Positions 24,290 through 33,285 of a stretch of 39,403 nt of DNA are shown here, piece by piece. The stretch spans positions 1 to 39,403 of the forward strand of contig CAZIVO010000024.1 in NCBI GenBank assembly GCA_964542765.1, read 5' to 3'. The translations under genes and the position numbers were made by a program. The notes below the pieces were generated by a model that was given only the letters and a program-made list of their open reading frames with translations, ran no database searches and was not told the origin of the DNA. The stretch comes from CAZIVO01 sp964542765. Its GTDB lineage: Bacteria; Planctomycetota; UBA1135; UBA2386. Position 1 is the stretch's first letter. Each line of letters opens with the position of its first letter.

Positions 24290-27200
24290 ATGAAGATCTG
24301 CCTGGTTTGTGAAGGAATTTCCGCGACGGAACAGGATGACTGTTCGGCCTGCGGTATGCGGTTGCTGCGGACGGATGAAGTTCATTTTCCGGTGCGGCGC
24401 GGCGAGGCCGATGGTGCGAATCCTCTGATCGGGACGGTGATCGACGACAAATACCGGGTGACAAACGTCCTGGGCAAGGGCGGTATGGGAACGGTGTTTC
24501 GTGCTGTGCATCAGGTGTCGCTCGTGCCTGTTGCAATCAAGACGCTCCATCTCAGGTTGGCTGCTCAGGACTCTTACCGGAGATCTTTTCTGGAAGAGGC
24601 TCGCAAGGCAGGCCGAGTGGTGCACGAACACTCTGCACGTATCCTGGACGTGGGGGAGGATGCCGATGGTGTGGTGTTCATTGCCCAGGAACTTGTTGAA
24701 GGTGTCACGCTCGATGAGTGGATTCATTTTGGTGATGGCATCTCACCGTCCGTTGCTGTGGATGTCCTTCATCAGATCAGTTGCGCACTGCATGCGATGC
24801 ATTCTGTCGGACTGGTGCATTGCGACCTGTCTCCACACAACATCATGGTGCAACTTCGTGAGGGGCAGCCCTTCGTGAAGGTGCTTGATTTTGGCATCGC
24901 CAAGGCAGGGCCTTCCACTGGCGGCGAAGGCCGGTCTCGCCTCGCTCCCCAAGGTGATGGAGGCATCGATTCGGAGTCAGGGCTACGTGGTTGGGCCAAC
25001 CCGCCTTACTCGGCTCCGGAACACCTTGAGGGCAAGGACGTTGATGTTCGCGCTGACATCTACAGTCTTGGTGTTATCGGCTATGAGATCTTGACGCGCA
25101 CCTTTCCGGTTGAAGGAGAGAGTGGGCGTCAACTGGCGAAGGCGACGATCGAAGGTCGTATCCAGCCCCTGCGAGCGACCATCGAGATTCCTCCCCGACT
25201 GAGCCATCTCATCAATGGCATGCTGGCGATGAGCCCCGCCGATCGCCCAACCGATGCGTCCGAGATCGTGCAAGAGCTGGAATCGATCCGGCGGCCGCAG
25301 TTACAGCTTTTATCGCTCATGTCGGTAGTCATGTTGACGATCTCGGCTTTCGCGTTCGTGCTGGTTCATCTCCTTGCCGAAGAGCCGTTGCTGCGGATGC
25401 AGCCCTGCTTGCTGCATTGGGCGGAAAGCCCCGAATCGGATCAGAAGATCGTAGAGCTCCGCTCCGAAGATCTGGTTGATTTGAGATTCGATTATGACGG
25501 TTTCGACGCTGGAGATTTCGAGGTGGTGGCTCATCACGGTAGCGGTGGTGCCCGCACCAAGGCCGAGGGCCTGGTGCCGATGGTTACAGCCGATGGAGAG
25601 CTGACCTTGTCCGGAGATTCGCCTGCGTACAGGGGATTTCTCGTGGCCATGGCTGGCTTGCAGGATGCGGTGACCCTGGCATTTGGTGTGCAAGGTCGGC
25701 CACCCATCGGCTATTCGCAAGTCTTGGTGGACGATGAGCCGCCGGTCATAGGATTCAGACGATCTGATCTTGTGGACAGGACTTTGACCGCGGCTGAGAG
25801 CCTCATTCTGAACATCGAAGACAAGGGCTCGATCAAGACGGTTCAGATGGTGGCGCGCTACGACGAGGACGGCAACTCCAAGGACGATTCTGTTGAACTC
25901 CCTCCCCGGAAGGGGCAGACGGTGTATCGGGCCCGGGATCTTCTGGCTTCGATATTTCCAGGCGTGAGCGCTCGGTCCGAAGTGGTCTTGGTGGTCCGGG
26001 TCAGTGATGCGGCTGGCAATGTCAGTTCCAAGTCGATTTCTCTGCCCGGTGTGGATCTCGAAGTTCCAGGAATTCGAAATGTCGAGGGACGGCGTGCAGC
26101 CGGCATTGTTTTGTGCGGTCCGAAGGGTGCCAGGCTCAAGATTTTGCTGGATCGTTTCGAATCGGGACTCTCGTTGCTGGTGACACAGCCGCGCGGCGGT
26201 CGGCAGGAAATCCCCCTGTCCGCGATGGGGACCGAGCAACTCTTCGTCATGGAGCCGTTCACGTCCGATGCTCGGCTACCTGCAGAGGATGGGAGTTATC
26301 GATTCCAGATAAGAGACGCAGCGGGGAATCTGAGCGCTGTCCTCGATCGGAAACTCCGCTTCCGTTCGGCCAGCGCGGAGTCGATCCTGAGGGGGGGGGC
26401 TGATCAAGCGGCTGAAAGCGAGGTCGTCGAGCTCGATGATGGCATTGTTGTTTCTGGAACCCCTGCGCAGCTGGCCTTTACCTGCAATGAGGTTTACCGA
26501 CCGTCTCATGCGAGGGTGATCTCGGCGGCGGGTATTCCGATGGAGTCAGGGGCCCGGCTCGTCGATGCGAGTGATGGTCAGGGCACGATCATCCTCGAGG
26601 GTCTGGCTGATGGCGCGTATCTTCTGGAGATCACGACTGAAGATCGGTCGGCGGCCATTGGACCGACGGAAAGCTATCCCGTGAGAGTCCTTGCGGGTTC
26701 GGTTCGCTTGAGATTGCCGGTGCCCCCAGGATCTCGTTTTCTGCGGGAGTTGATCGGGTCCGGTTTACTGGTCGAAGCAGAGGGTGGAGTCCAGCAGGGC
26801 GCGCGGTGGAGTTGCGTTCCTGATGATTTTCGTCTGATCCAGGGGAAGTGCTGGTTTGGATCACCCAGGAATTTGGTTCCATCCGAGTTGCAGCCGGCGC
26901 GAGACGGTGATGGCCGATCTCTGATCGGGACGCTTTCGCTTTTGCAGGGAGAAAATGTGCTGGCGCTCGAACTCAAGGACGTGTTCGGTCGCCCGATCGA
27001 TATCCTTGTTGGCCAAGAACAGGCTCCGACCGAAGATGTTGATGGTGGGGATTCGGTGAGCCGAGTGGCTCAGTTTTTTTTCCATGATCAACCGCTTCAG
27101 CCGCCCGCGGATGTTCGTGTGGAGTTCGGTCAGGCATCGAAGATCCCGCTGGACATAAAGCTTCCCCTGCGTCCAGGCGATGGTGTCAAGTTGCAGATCG

Positions 27201-28528
27201 GGAGCCTTCTGCGCAAAGCAGATTCCGTCATCCCGAGTTCGGATGGTGCTCGCGTGGAATTCCGAGTGCCCTTCGAGGTGTTGATGTCATCGATCTTGCC
27301 GGAGACGCCAACCCGTGAGTCCTTTGCCAAGCTCTCCTTGCCGAAGGCCGACTGCGTGCTCGATACGCCCGGTGGTCGTTTCGATGTAACGCTGCAATTC
27401 CAAGTGACGCTGAGTAATCTTCCGCGTGTTCATGCACGCGGGTTCCTCGACCCCGGACGCGTGGTTCCTGATGTGCTGGCCGAGATGGCGATGGTTCCCG
27501 TTTTGAGTTCGGCTGACGCATATCCCGATCCAGTTCCTTTGACGGTCAAGGACAGGAACGCATTTCGGCCGGGTGAACAGATCGCAGTGTCGAATGTGGG
27601 GAGCTTCTACCTGCAGGAAGCGGAGATGACCCGAGCCCAGTATGCAGGCATCATCGACGCGTTTCAGAAGCTCGATGCTGGTGCCAGGGGGGATTGGCAG
27701 GATCTGCTGCACCCGATGGACCCCGCGGGGGAGGATCGCTTCGACAAGCTCTTGCCACTTTGGCTCGAGGGTAACGAGGCTGCTTGGCGAGCGAAGATCG
27801 CCAAGGGCCCAGACCGACCGGTAACAGGGATCAGTTTCTATCAGGCTTATACGGCGACCCGGATCCTGGGACTCTTGTTGTCGGGCGATCCGGAGCTGTT
27901 GAGATTGCCCGCAGGTGTGGAGTTGGAAATCGCAGCACTGGGCTCCAAGGTGCTCGGGGAACAGGGGATACGGCTCAACGGGGCCACGTCCGGTCAGCGG
28001 GAGATGTCGCTCGCAGGTCACTACGCAGCCCGGAACAAGATCGGAGATGCTGAAGCATGGCCGCTCACGGCGCTGGAGTTGCGGGAATTGGGTGATGTCG
28101 TTCACACGGAGATCGGTTTCGATGTGATCGGATTGGATTTTGGTGTTCGTGAGTGGGTCATCGATCTCCCCTTTGCGGGAGGTCAGCAGATGCAGGTTTT
28201 GTTGCGGCAATGGTTGGCTGACCATCCGACGCACTTGAACCGCGCCGGCCCCATCTTCGATGATTCGAATCTGGATCCGGAGGTCCGGCTCAATGCCATT
28301 GTCAGGGGTCTGGCGCTTGGCGAGACCGAGCATCTTGTGGACGTTGCCGATGGCAGGCTTCTCAAGGGTGCCGGCAAGGCTCCTCCGACTCTCCCGGGAG
28401 TGGTCCGGACACAGGTTCTTTCGCGATCCGGGCGTGGTCTCCTGGAAGGGCCGCACCCCCTGCTACAGATGGTGGGGTTTAGGGTCGCCGGTGGGGAGAA
28501 AATGGTGAGGAGGGTCAGGGGACGATGA
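24290..28528 (+). CDS. Large transmembrane Ser/Thr protein kinase with FGE-like C-terminal domain
   Basis: A 1412-aa PknB-type kinase. An N-terminal zinc ribbon has Cys4, 7, 18 and 21. The kinase domain (about 55-335) has the glycine loop LGKGGMGTVF (61-70), Lys84 in VAIKTL, the catalytic loop HCDLSPHN (177-184), DFG (200-202) and PPYSAPEHL (238-246). The catalytic-loop Arg is Cys, so it is a non-RD kinase. One membrane helix (about 340-361) follows. The 1050-residue exterior is beta-rich, with Ig-like pieces (VRVSDAAGNVSSKSI, YRFQIRDAAGNLS). From about 1105 it resembles a degenerate sulfatase-modifying-factor fold (YLQEAEMTRAQYAGIIDAF, PVTGISFYQAYTATRI, REWVIDLPF). It overlaps the next gene by ATGA. 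Confidence 0.9.
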   Translation: MKICLVCEGISATEQDDCSACGMRLLRTDEVHFPVRRGEADGANPLIGTVIDDKYRVTNVLGKGGMGTVFRAVHQVSLVPVAIKTLHLRLAAQDSYRRSFLEEARKAGRVVHEHSARILDVGEDADGVVFIAQELVEGVTLDEWIHFGDGISPSVAVDVLHQISCALHAMHSVGLVHCDLSPHNIMVQLREGQPFVKVLDFGIAKAGPSTGGEGRSRLAPQGDGGIDSESGLRGWANPPYSAPEHLEGKDVDVRADIYSLGVIGYEILTRTFPVEGESGRQLAKATIEGRIQPLRATIEIPPRLSHLINGMLAMSPADRPTDASEIVQELESIRRPQLQLLSLMSVVMLTISAFAFVLVHLLAEEPLLRMQPCLLHWAESPESDQKIVELRSEDLVDLRFDYDGFDAGDFEVVAHHGSGGARTKAEGLVPMVTADGELTLSGDSPAYRGFLVAMAGLQDAVTLAFGVQGRPPIGYSQVLVDDEPPVIGFRRSDLVDRTLTAAESLILNIEDKGSIKTVQMVARYDEDGNSKDDSVELPPRKGQTVYRARDLLASIFPGVSARSEVVLVVRVSDAAGNVSSKSISLPGVDLEVPGIRNVEGRRAAGIVLCGPKGARLKILLDRFESGLSLLVTQPRGGRQEIPLSAMGTEQLFVMEPFTSDARLPAEDGSYRFQIRDAAGNLSAVLDRKLRFRSASAESILRGGADQAAESEVVELDDGIVVSGTPAQLAFTCNEVYRPSHARVISAAGIPMESGARLVDASDGQGTIILEGLADGAYLLEITTEDRSAAIGPTESYPVRVLAGSVRLRLPVPPGSRFLRELIGSGLLVEAEGGVQQGARWSCVPDDFRLIQGKCWFGSPRNLVPSELQPARDGDGRSLIGTLSLLQGENVLALELKDVFGRPIDILVGQEQAPTEDVDGGDSVSRVAQFFFHDQPLQPPADVRVEFGQASKIPLDIKLPLRPGDGVKLQIGSLLRKADSVIPSSDGARVEFRVPFEVLMSSILPETPTRESFAKLSLPKADCVLDTPGGRFDVTLQFQVTLSNLPRVHARGFLDPGRVVPDVLAEMAMVPVLSSADAYPDPVPLTVKDRNAFRPGEQIAVSNVGSFYLQEAEMTRAQYAGIIDAFQKLDAGARGDWQDLLHPMDPAGEDRFDKLLPLWLEGNEAAWRAKIAKGPDRPVTGISFYQAYTATRILGLLLSGDPELLRLPAGVELEIAALGSKVLGEQGIRLNGATSGQREMSLAGHYAARNKIGDAEAWPLTALELRELGDVVHTEIGFDVIGLDFGVREWVIDLPFAGGQQMQVLLRQWLADHPTHLNRAGPIFDDSNLDPEVRLNAIVRGLALGETEHLVDVADGRLLKGAGKAPPTLPGVVRTQVLSRSGRGLLEGPHPLLQMVGFRVAGGEKMVRRVRGR

Positions 28529-29619
28529 GAGTGGCGGCTGGATTTGCGGTTCTGTCCGCGCTTTTGTTCGGGGCATGTAGCTCGACTCCCTACGCCGATA
28601 TCGCGGGCCTGGCGGAGTCGCCGGCGCGACCTTATTCCGTGCTGGTCACCGGAGGAGCGTTCTTGAAGAAGAGTCTCCCGGCGACGAGCAGTGGCTACGG
28701 GAGCACTTACTCCTTGCTGCCCGGAGAGGATGAGGTGGTGGGGCTCGATATGGTGGTGGATGTTTTGCAGCGCGGGAAGGTCTTTGCTCGAGTGGAGCAA
28801 GACATGCGTGACTCTGAAAGTAGGCGCAATGTTGTTGAGCCCGACCTTTCTTCTGATGACAAGAGTCTGGAGGTCCGTGAGCTTCTGAAAATCGCCAGTA
28901 AAAAAGGTCACGACCTGCTGCTCGTCGTCGAAGAATTCGAGGATGGCTTCGTGGAGAGGCGGGGCATGAACGGTCAGTGGCCGATCACCGGTGCTGTGTG
29001 GCTTCTGGTCGGCCTGGGAATGGTGATTCCCGATCACACCTATGCGTCGCAAGCTTCTATGCGTGTGACGTTGCGCGATGTGCATACCGGTCGATTGATC
29101 GATGATCCGGTGTTCAGTGGTGGCGCTGTCGATTTGTCCTTGCTCGAGCGGACCGATTTTCTGGGGATACTCACGTCGATCGTGGTGCCGCCTTTTTGGG
29201 TTGGCGACGACCCCGAGTCGGTGATCTCATCTGTTCGACCTGTAACGACCCGGCAGTTACTCGCTCAGACGGCACGCCGCATGAAGTCTCTCGACGTCAA
29301 GACTGACCTCGATGAGTTGATGCCTGCGGAGATCGTTGTTTCGCGATCCGTGGAAGGGCTCCTCGTCAAGATCACGTCGGACGATCCGCTGAGTGAAGTG
29401 GCATGGATAGTGGACGTGGACAGGGAGAGGGGGGGCATCAAGGATGATCGGCAGCAGGCCTTCGGGCGGAAGTTGCTGGCCACCAAGCAGGAGCGGGAAG
29501 GCTCCTATCATTACGAGGCCGTGCTGATGTCCTCGTTGGAGGGGAACTTCCTGCAGATTCTCGTTTCGACAGTCGCCGGTGGAGTTGCGTCCATGACTTT
29601 CCCTTTGGGGGGGCGCTGA
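28525..29619 (+). CDS. Lipoprotein of unknown function, partner of the kinase
   Basis: A 364-aa predicted lipoprotein (signal AVLSALLFGAC, lipobox Cys18). The body begins YSVLVTGGAFLKKS and contains VVDVLQRGKVFARVEQD, LLKIASKKGHDLLLVVEEFED, a hydrophobic patch near 155-170 and SMRVTLRDVHTGRLI. This pattern of a short-strand core plus 'degree of change' helices recalls CsgG/GNA1162-like outer-membrane lipoproteins, but I do not assign a family. Its ATG overlaps the kinase stop (ATGA) and its stop overlaps the phosphatase start (TGATG). The fixed order suggests it is a sensor or envelope partner of the kinase. Confidence 0.8.
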   Translation: MRVAAGFAVLSALLFGACSSTPYADIAGLAESPARPYSVLVTGGAFLKKSLPATSSGYGSTYSLLPGEDEVVGLDMVVDVLQRGKVFARVEQDMRDSESRRNVVEPDLSSDDKSLEVRELLKIASKKGHDLLLVVEEFEDGFVERRGMNGQWPITGAVWLLVGLGMVIPDHTYASQASMRVTLRDVHTGRLIDDPVFSGGAVDLSLLERTDFLGILTSIVVPPFWVGDDPESVISSVRPVTTRQLLAQTARRMKSLDVKTDLDELMPAEIVVSRSVEGLLVKITSDDPLSEVAWIVDVDRERGGIKDDRQQAFGRKLLATKQEREGSYHYEAVLMSSLEGNFLQILVSTVAGGVASMTFPLGGR

Positions 29620-30518
29620 TGCGGATAGGAACCGATATCCGGGTGGGCGCGGCGACACATACGGGTTCCGTGCGTGGGACCAACGAAGACGATTACCTTC
29701 TCGTCGAATCCGCGGACCGAGAACTGGCTGAACATGTTGGGCGGATATTTGTTCTGGCAGATGGCATGGGTGGCGTTACGGGTGGTGGCGAAGCCAGTCG
29801 TGCAGCGGTGCGCAGTCTGGCAGCGGGGTTTCTGGGTGGCGATACGATGGATCTATCACCGGTGGATCGGATGGTGCTTGGTTTCGACCGAGCCTGCCAT
29901 CGGGTGTTCCAGTTGTCGCGCGAGAGTCCCGTGCTACGCGGTATGGGTACCACCATGACCGCCCTCAATCTGGTCGGAGACAAGGCCTTGCTCGGGCATG
30001 TTGGCGATTCTCGGTGTTTGCGCCTGCGCGATGGCAAGCTGACGTGTTTGACCGAAGATCATGTTTCGGGAGAAGGCGATGGGGATCTGATGCGTTGCGT
30101 GGGTGGCGGCACGGATACTGAAGAGGTTGATCTGATCGAGTGCGCGGTAAATTCCGGAGATGTCTACCTGCTCGCTTCGGATGGGCTCTGGGGCACGGTG
30201 CCGGAAGAAGTTCAGAGCGATCTTCTGGCGCGTCGGGACCCGCAATCAGCTGCTGACGAACTCATTCGTCAGGCTCTGTTGAACGGCGGCCCCGACAACT
30301 GCACCGCTGTTGTCTTGAGAATTGTCGAGGTGGGTGGCCGTGGCGAGGACATGGTCGAGGTGGCATTGTCGACAGAAGAGCCCGGAATGGCGCCTCCGGT
30401 GGCTGGAAAGGGACAGAACCTGCGGCGTCGGCGTTGGCCATGGCTTGTGATGCTGGGTTCTGTCGTGGTCGGTTCTCTTGCTATATTGAAAGCGGTGTTC
30501 GGGGTTGGTGTCCTGTAG
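29619..30518 (+). CDS. PP2C-family Ser/Thr phosphatase with C-terminal membrane anchor
   Basis: A 299-aa PPM-type phosphatase that should reverse phosphorylation by the upstream kinase. Metal-binding and active-site motifs are present: TNEDD (21-25), LADGMGG (46-52), RGMGTTMTAL (107-116), GHVGDSRCLRL (126-136), LASDGLW (185-191) and GGPDNCTAVVL (223-233). A basic linker RRRRW leads to a single membrane segment near 273-293, so the catalytic domain faces the cytoplasm. Many bacterial PP2C partners of Ser/Thr kinases have this arrangement. Start and stop overlaps with the upstream lipoprotein imply coordinated translation of all three. Confidence 0.93.
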   Translation: MRIGTDIRVGAATHTGSVRGTNEDDYLLVESADRELAEHVGRIFVLADGMGGVTGGGEASRAAVRSLAAGFLGGDTMDLSPVDRMVLGFDRACHRVFQLSRESPVLRGMGTTMTALNLVGDKALLGHVGDSRCLRLRDGKLTCLTEDHVSGEGDGDLMRCVGGGTDTEEVDLIECAVNSGDVYLLASDGLWGTVPEEVQSDLLARRDPQSAADELIRQALLNGGPDNCTAVVLRIVEVGGRGEDMVEVALSTEEPGMAPPVAGKGQNLRRRRWPWLVMLGSVVVGSLAILKAVFGVGVL

Positions 30519-30614
30519 GGGCATGGTATGGACAGCTCAAAATCGCATGCAGAAACTTTCGGTGCTGCGACTAATGTCAATGTGAGCCCTCCCAGATGAG
30601 GGCCAAGATCAAAT

Positions 30615-31772
30615 ATGCCTAGGAAGCTTCAGCGAAAGGTAGGCGCCCGACGTCCTCAGAGCCCGGTAGCGGACGCTACTGGCCCGGAGAAGAAGTCCGC
30701 CCGAGCACCCTTGTTGGGTGGCAAGCGTGTGACCACCCGGATGCTCTCCGAGTTCACCAGTCAACTGGGAGTGTTGCTGGATGCAGGCATCCCGGTGACT
30801 CGGTGTTTGCACGTGCTCAAGGGCCAGATGCCACCAGGGCAGATGAGCCGGACGTTGGCAACGGTTGTTGATGATGTTGAAGGAGGCACCTCCCTCTCGG
30901 AGGCGATGGAGAAGCACCCGCGGGTATTCGATCGCCTCTATACCAACATGGTGCATGCTGGCGAGGCGGGAGGTGTGCAGGAGGAGATTCTCAACCGCCT
31001 CGCAGGCTTCATGGAGAATGCCGAATCGATCAAGAGCCGGGTGCGTGGCGCTCTTGCCTACCCGATCGCGATCATGGTTGTGGCTGCCATGGTGCTGACG
31101 CTCGTCTTCATCTTCGTGATCCCGAAGTTCAAGGATATCTTCATCAAGCAATATGGGTCGCTGGATGCGATGCCGTGGGCCACGAAGGTCGTGATCGGTT
31201 TCGGCGAGCATTTGCAGGGCTTCTGGTGGGCCTGGTTCCTGGGCGTGGGCTTGGTCTATGGCTTGCACCGTCTGTTGCTGGCCAAGATCAGTGGCTATCG
31301 CAGAGGGCGTGACCGTGCACTTATCCGCATCCCTTTGTTCGGTCCATTGATCAACAAGACCCTGGTTGCACGCTTTTCGCGCACCTTTGGAACCTTGATC
31401 GAGAGCGGTGTGCCGCATCTCGAGGCGCTGGAGATCGTGGAAGGATCGGTTGCTAATGTTCAGTTGACCGGCGCCGTACGTCGGATCCATAGCAGCATTC
31501 GCGAAGGGGCCGGCATCGCAGTTCCCATGGGGGAGAGCGGTATTTTCGACGATGTTGTTGTCAATATGGTCGATGTTGGCGAGCAGACTGGTGAACTCGA
31601 CCGCATGCTCACGAAGATCGCAGATAGATTCGAAATCGAAGTTGATCGGACGGTTGACACGACCTTCAAGGTCATCGAACCGATTCTCTTGGTGTTGATG
31701 GCCGTTGTTGTCGGCTTCATCGTTTACGCTCTGTTCGTCCCACTACTCAAGATCATGGAGTCTCTCCAGTAG
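30615..31772 (+). CDS. GspF/PilC-type inner-membrane platform protein
   Basis: A 385-aa type II secretion or type IV pilus platform protein, which recruits the assembly ATPase. Two T2SSF domains are visible: ML SEFTSQLGVLLDAGIPV with GGTSLSEAMEKHPRVFD, and later FSRTFGTLIESGVPHLEALE with NMVDVGEQTGELDRMLTKIA. Membrane helices lie near 153-175, 200-222 and 355-378. The first about 40 residues form a basic variable tail. No gspE, pilin or secretin gene is adjacent, so the machine is encoded elsewhere or split across the genome. It sits 96 bp after the phosphatase gene. Confidence 0.92.
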   Translation: MPRKLQRKVGARRPQSPVADATGPEKKSARAPLLGGKRVTTRMLSEFTSQLGVLLDAGIPVTRCLHVLKGQMPPGQMSRTLATVVDDVEGGTSLSEAMEKHPRVFDRLYTNMVHAGEAGGVQEEILNRLAGFMENAESIKSRVRGALAYPIAIMVVAAMVLTLVFIFVIPKFKDIFIKQYGSLDAMPWATKVVIGFGEHLQGFWWAWFLGVGLVYGLHRLLLAKISGYRRGRDRALIRIPLFGPLINKTLVARFSRTFGTLIESGVPHLEALEIVEGSVANVQLTGAVRRIHSSIREGAGIAVPMGESGIFDDVVVNMVDVGEQTGELDRMLTKIADRFEIEVDRTVDTTFKVIEPILLVLMAVVVGFIVYALFVPLLKIMESLQ

Positions 31773-31777
31773 GTGTA

Positions 31778-33283
31778 ATGTCGCTAAGAGGTCGGCTGCT
31801 GCTGGTCATCGTCCTCTTGAACCTCACGGTTCTGGGGATCGTGCAGACAGCTTCAGCCATTGTTCATCAGGGCATCCTCCGTGATTATCGGCAGGTTTAT
31901 CAAAACCACCTGCAAAGCGTCTTGTCCGATGCCTACGAGACGGGCAACGAGGGTGCCCTGCAGCGAGTCCGGCGTCTGCTGGAACCCGATAGCAGTATCC
32001 GGCGGTTTTTCCGCGATGTTCTCGTCACCAACGGCAGGGATGCCAATGCCCCGGGGCACGTCCATCTGAATCTCATGGGTGCCGTACATCGTGATTCCAG
32101 TTTTCCGGTGGAGCGCGTGCGCCTGGGCATCGAGGCTGCCATGGAGAATGGGGGACTGGTCGAGGCCGGCGGAGGTTATTGCGTTCCGATCACCGGTGCC
32201 GATGAGGAGATCGTTGCGGGTGCCTGGTACTTGCCAATCTTGTCGCCGATGCCGCAGGTACCTTTCCGAGTTTTCGCAATTCCATTTCTGGTCAGCACTC
32301 TCCTCTTCGCGATTTTGGCCTTCATGACCATCAACCGGTCGGTGGTGCGACCGCTGAACAAGCTTGGGGGGGCCGCATCGAGACTGGGTGGTGGTAAGTT
32401 TGACGTCCGTGTTCAGCGGGTCCCCCGCACACCGGAGTTCGATGTGCTTGTCGAGGCCTTCAATACCATGGCGATGCGGATCGAGGGTCACACCGAGGAT
32501 CTGGAGCGGGAAGTGAAGAGTGCGACGGAGGAGGCGCGACGAAAGGAACGTGCCTTGGTGGTGTCCGGCCGGTTGGCGGCGATGGGCACCCTGGCCGCCG
32601 GAGTTGCCCATGAGATCAACAACCCGATCGGCGGCATGCTCAATGCTGTGATCCGCCTGTCTGAGCGAAAAGATCTCGGTGATCGTGAGCGCGCTTATCT
32701 CGAATTGATTCGTGAGGGACTCAATCGTGTCAGCGGCACCACACAAAAGTTTTTGGACTTCTCGCCCCGCGATCTTGAGCCGCAACCGTTCTTGCTGCGC
32801 GATGCGGTTGATCGAGCGCGCTCGCTGATCGATCACCGATTGCGTGAGCAGTCTGTCGAGATTCATATCGAGATTGCCGAAGAGTTGCCCGATCTCGTCG
32901 GTGACAGGCACGAGATTCAGCAGGTGCTCTTGAATCTGTTCATCAATTCACTCGATGTTCTCGAAGGCCAAAAAGAGGGTTGGATCCGTGTCGCTGCCAG
33001 AGCCGATGAAGGTTTCGTTCATCTGCTGGTCGAGGACAATGGGCCTGGCATGGATCGTGCACTCATCGATCGTGTGCTGGACCCTTTCTTCACGGCGACG
33101 GGGCGTCCGGAGGCCTCCGGACTGGGGATGTTCATCAGCTACTCCATCATCAAGAATCACGGCGGGGACATGGAGATCGAAAGTTCCCCGGGTGCCGGGT
33201 TCAAGACCAGGATATCGATGCCTGTTTCGAACCATCTTGATGCGCAGGGCGGATCGTCGCCGGAAGATCCAAGGGGAAGTTGA
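31778..33283 (+). CDS. Sensor histidine kinase
   Basis: A 501-aa membrane histidine kinase. Order: helix 1 (5-27), a periplasmic sensor region (28-160), helix 2 (about 163-185), HAMP (about 186-240), a coiled coil, then HisKA with the phosphate-accepting His278 in AGVAHEINNPIGG. The ATPase domain has the N box NLFINSLDVL, G1 VEDNGPGMD and G2 SGLGMFIS. This is the NtrB/ZraS-like His-kinase type. No response regulator lies next to it in the window, so its partner must be encoded elsewhere. It begins 5 bp after the GspF-like gene and is probably in the same transcript. Confidence 0.94.
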   Translation: MSLRGRLLLVIVLLNLTVLGIVQTASAIVHQGILRDYRQVYQNHLQSVLSDAYETGNEGALQRVRRLLEPDSSIRRFFRDVLVTNGRDANAPGHVHLNLMGAVHRDSSFPVERVRLGIEAAMENGGLVEAGGGYCVPITGADEEIVAGAWYLPILSPMPQVPFRVFAIPFLVSTLLFAILAFMTINRSVVRPLNKLGGAASRLGGGKFDVRVQRVPRTPEFDVLVEAFNTMAMRIEGHTEDLEREVKSATEEARRKERALVVSGRLAAMGTLAAGVAHEINNPIGGMLNAVIRLSERKDLGDRERAYLELIREGLNRVSGTTQKFLDFSPRDLEPQPFLLRDAVDRARSLIDHRLREQSVEIHIEIAEELPDLVGDRHEIQQVLLNLFINSLDVLEGQKEGWIRVAARADEGFVHLLVEDNGPGMDRALIDRVLDPFFTATGRPEASGLGMFISYSIIKNHGGDMEIESSPGAGFKTRISMPVSNHLDAQGGSSPEDPRGS

Positions 33284-33285
33284 TC

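Noticed and set aside
27287..28456. 389-aa minus-strand frame
   Set aside because: It is antisense to the kinase ectodomain, which reads as a coherent FGE-like fold on the plus strand.
31853..32911. 352-aa minus-strand frame
   Set aside because: It is antisense to the histidine kinase, whose motifs are intact.
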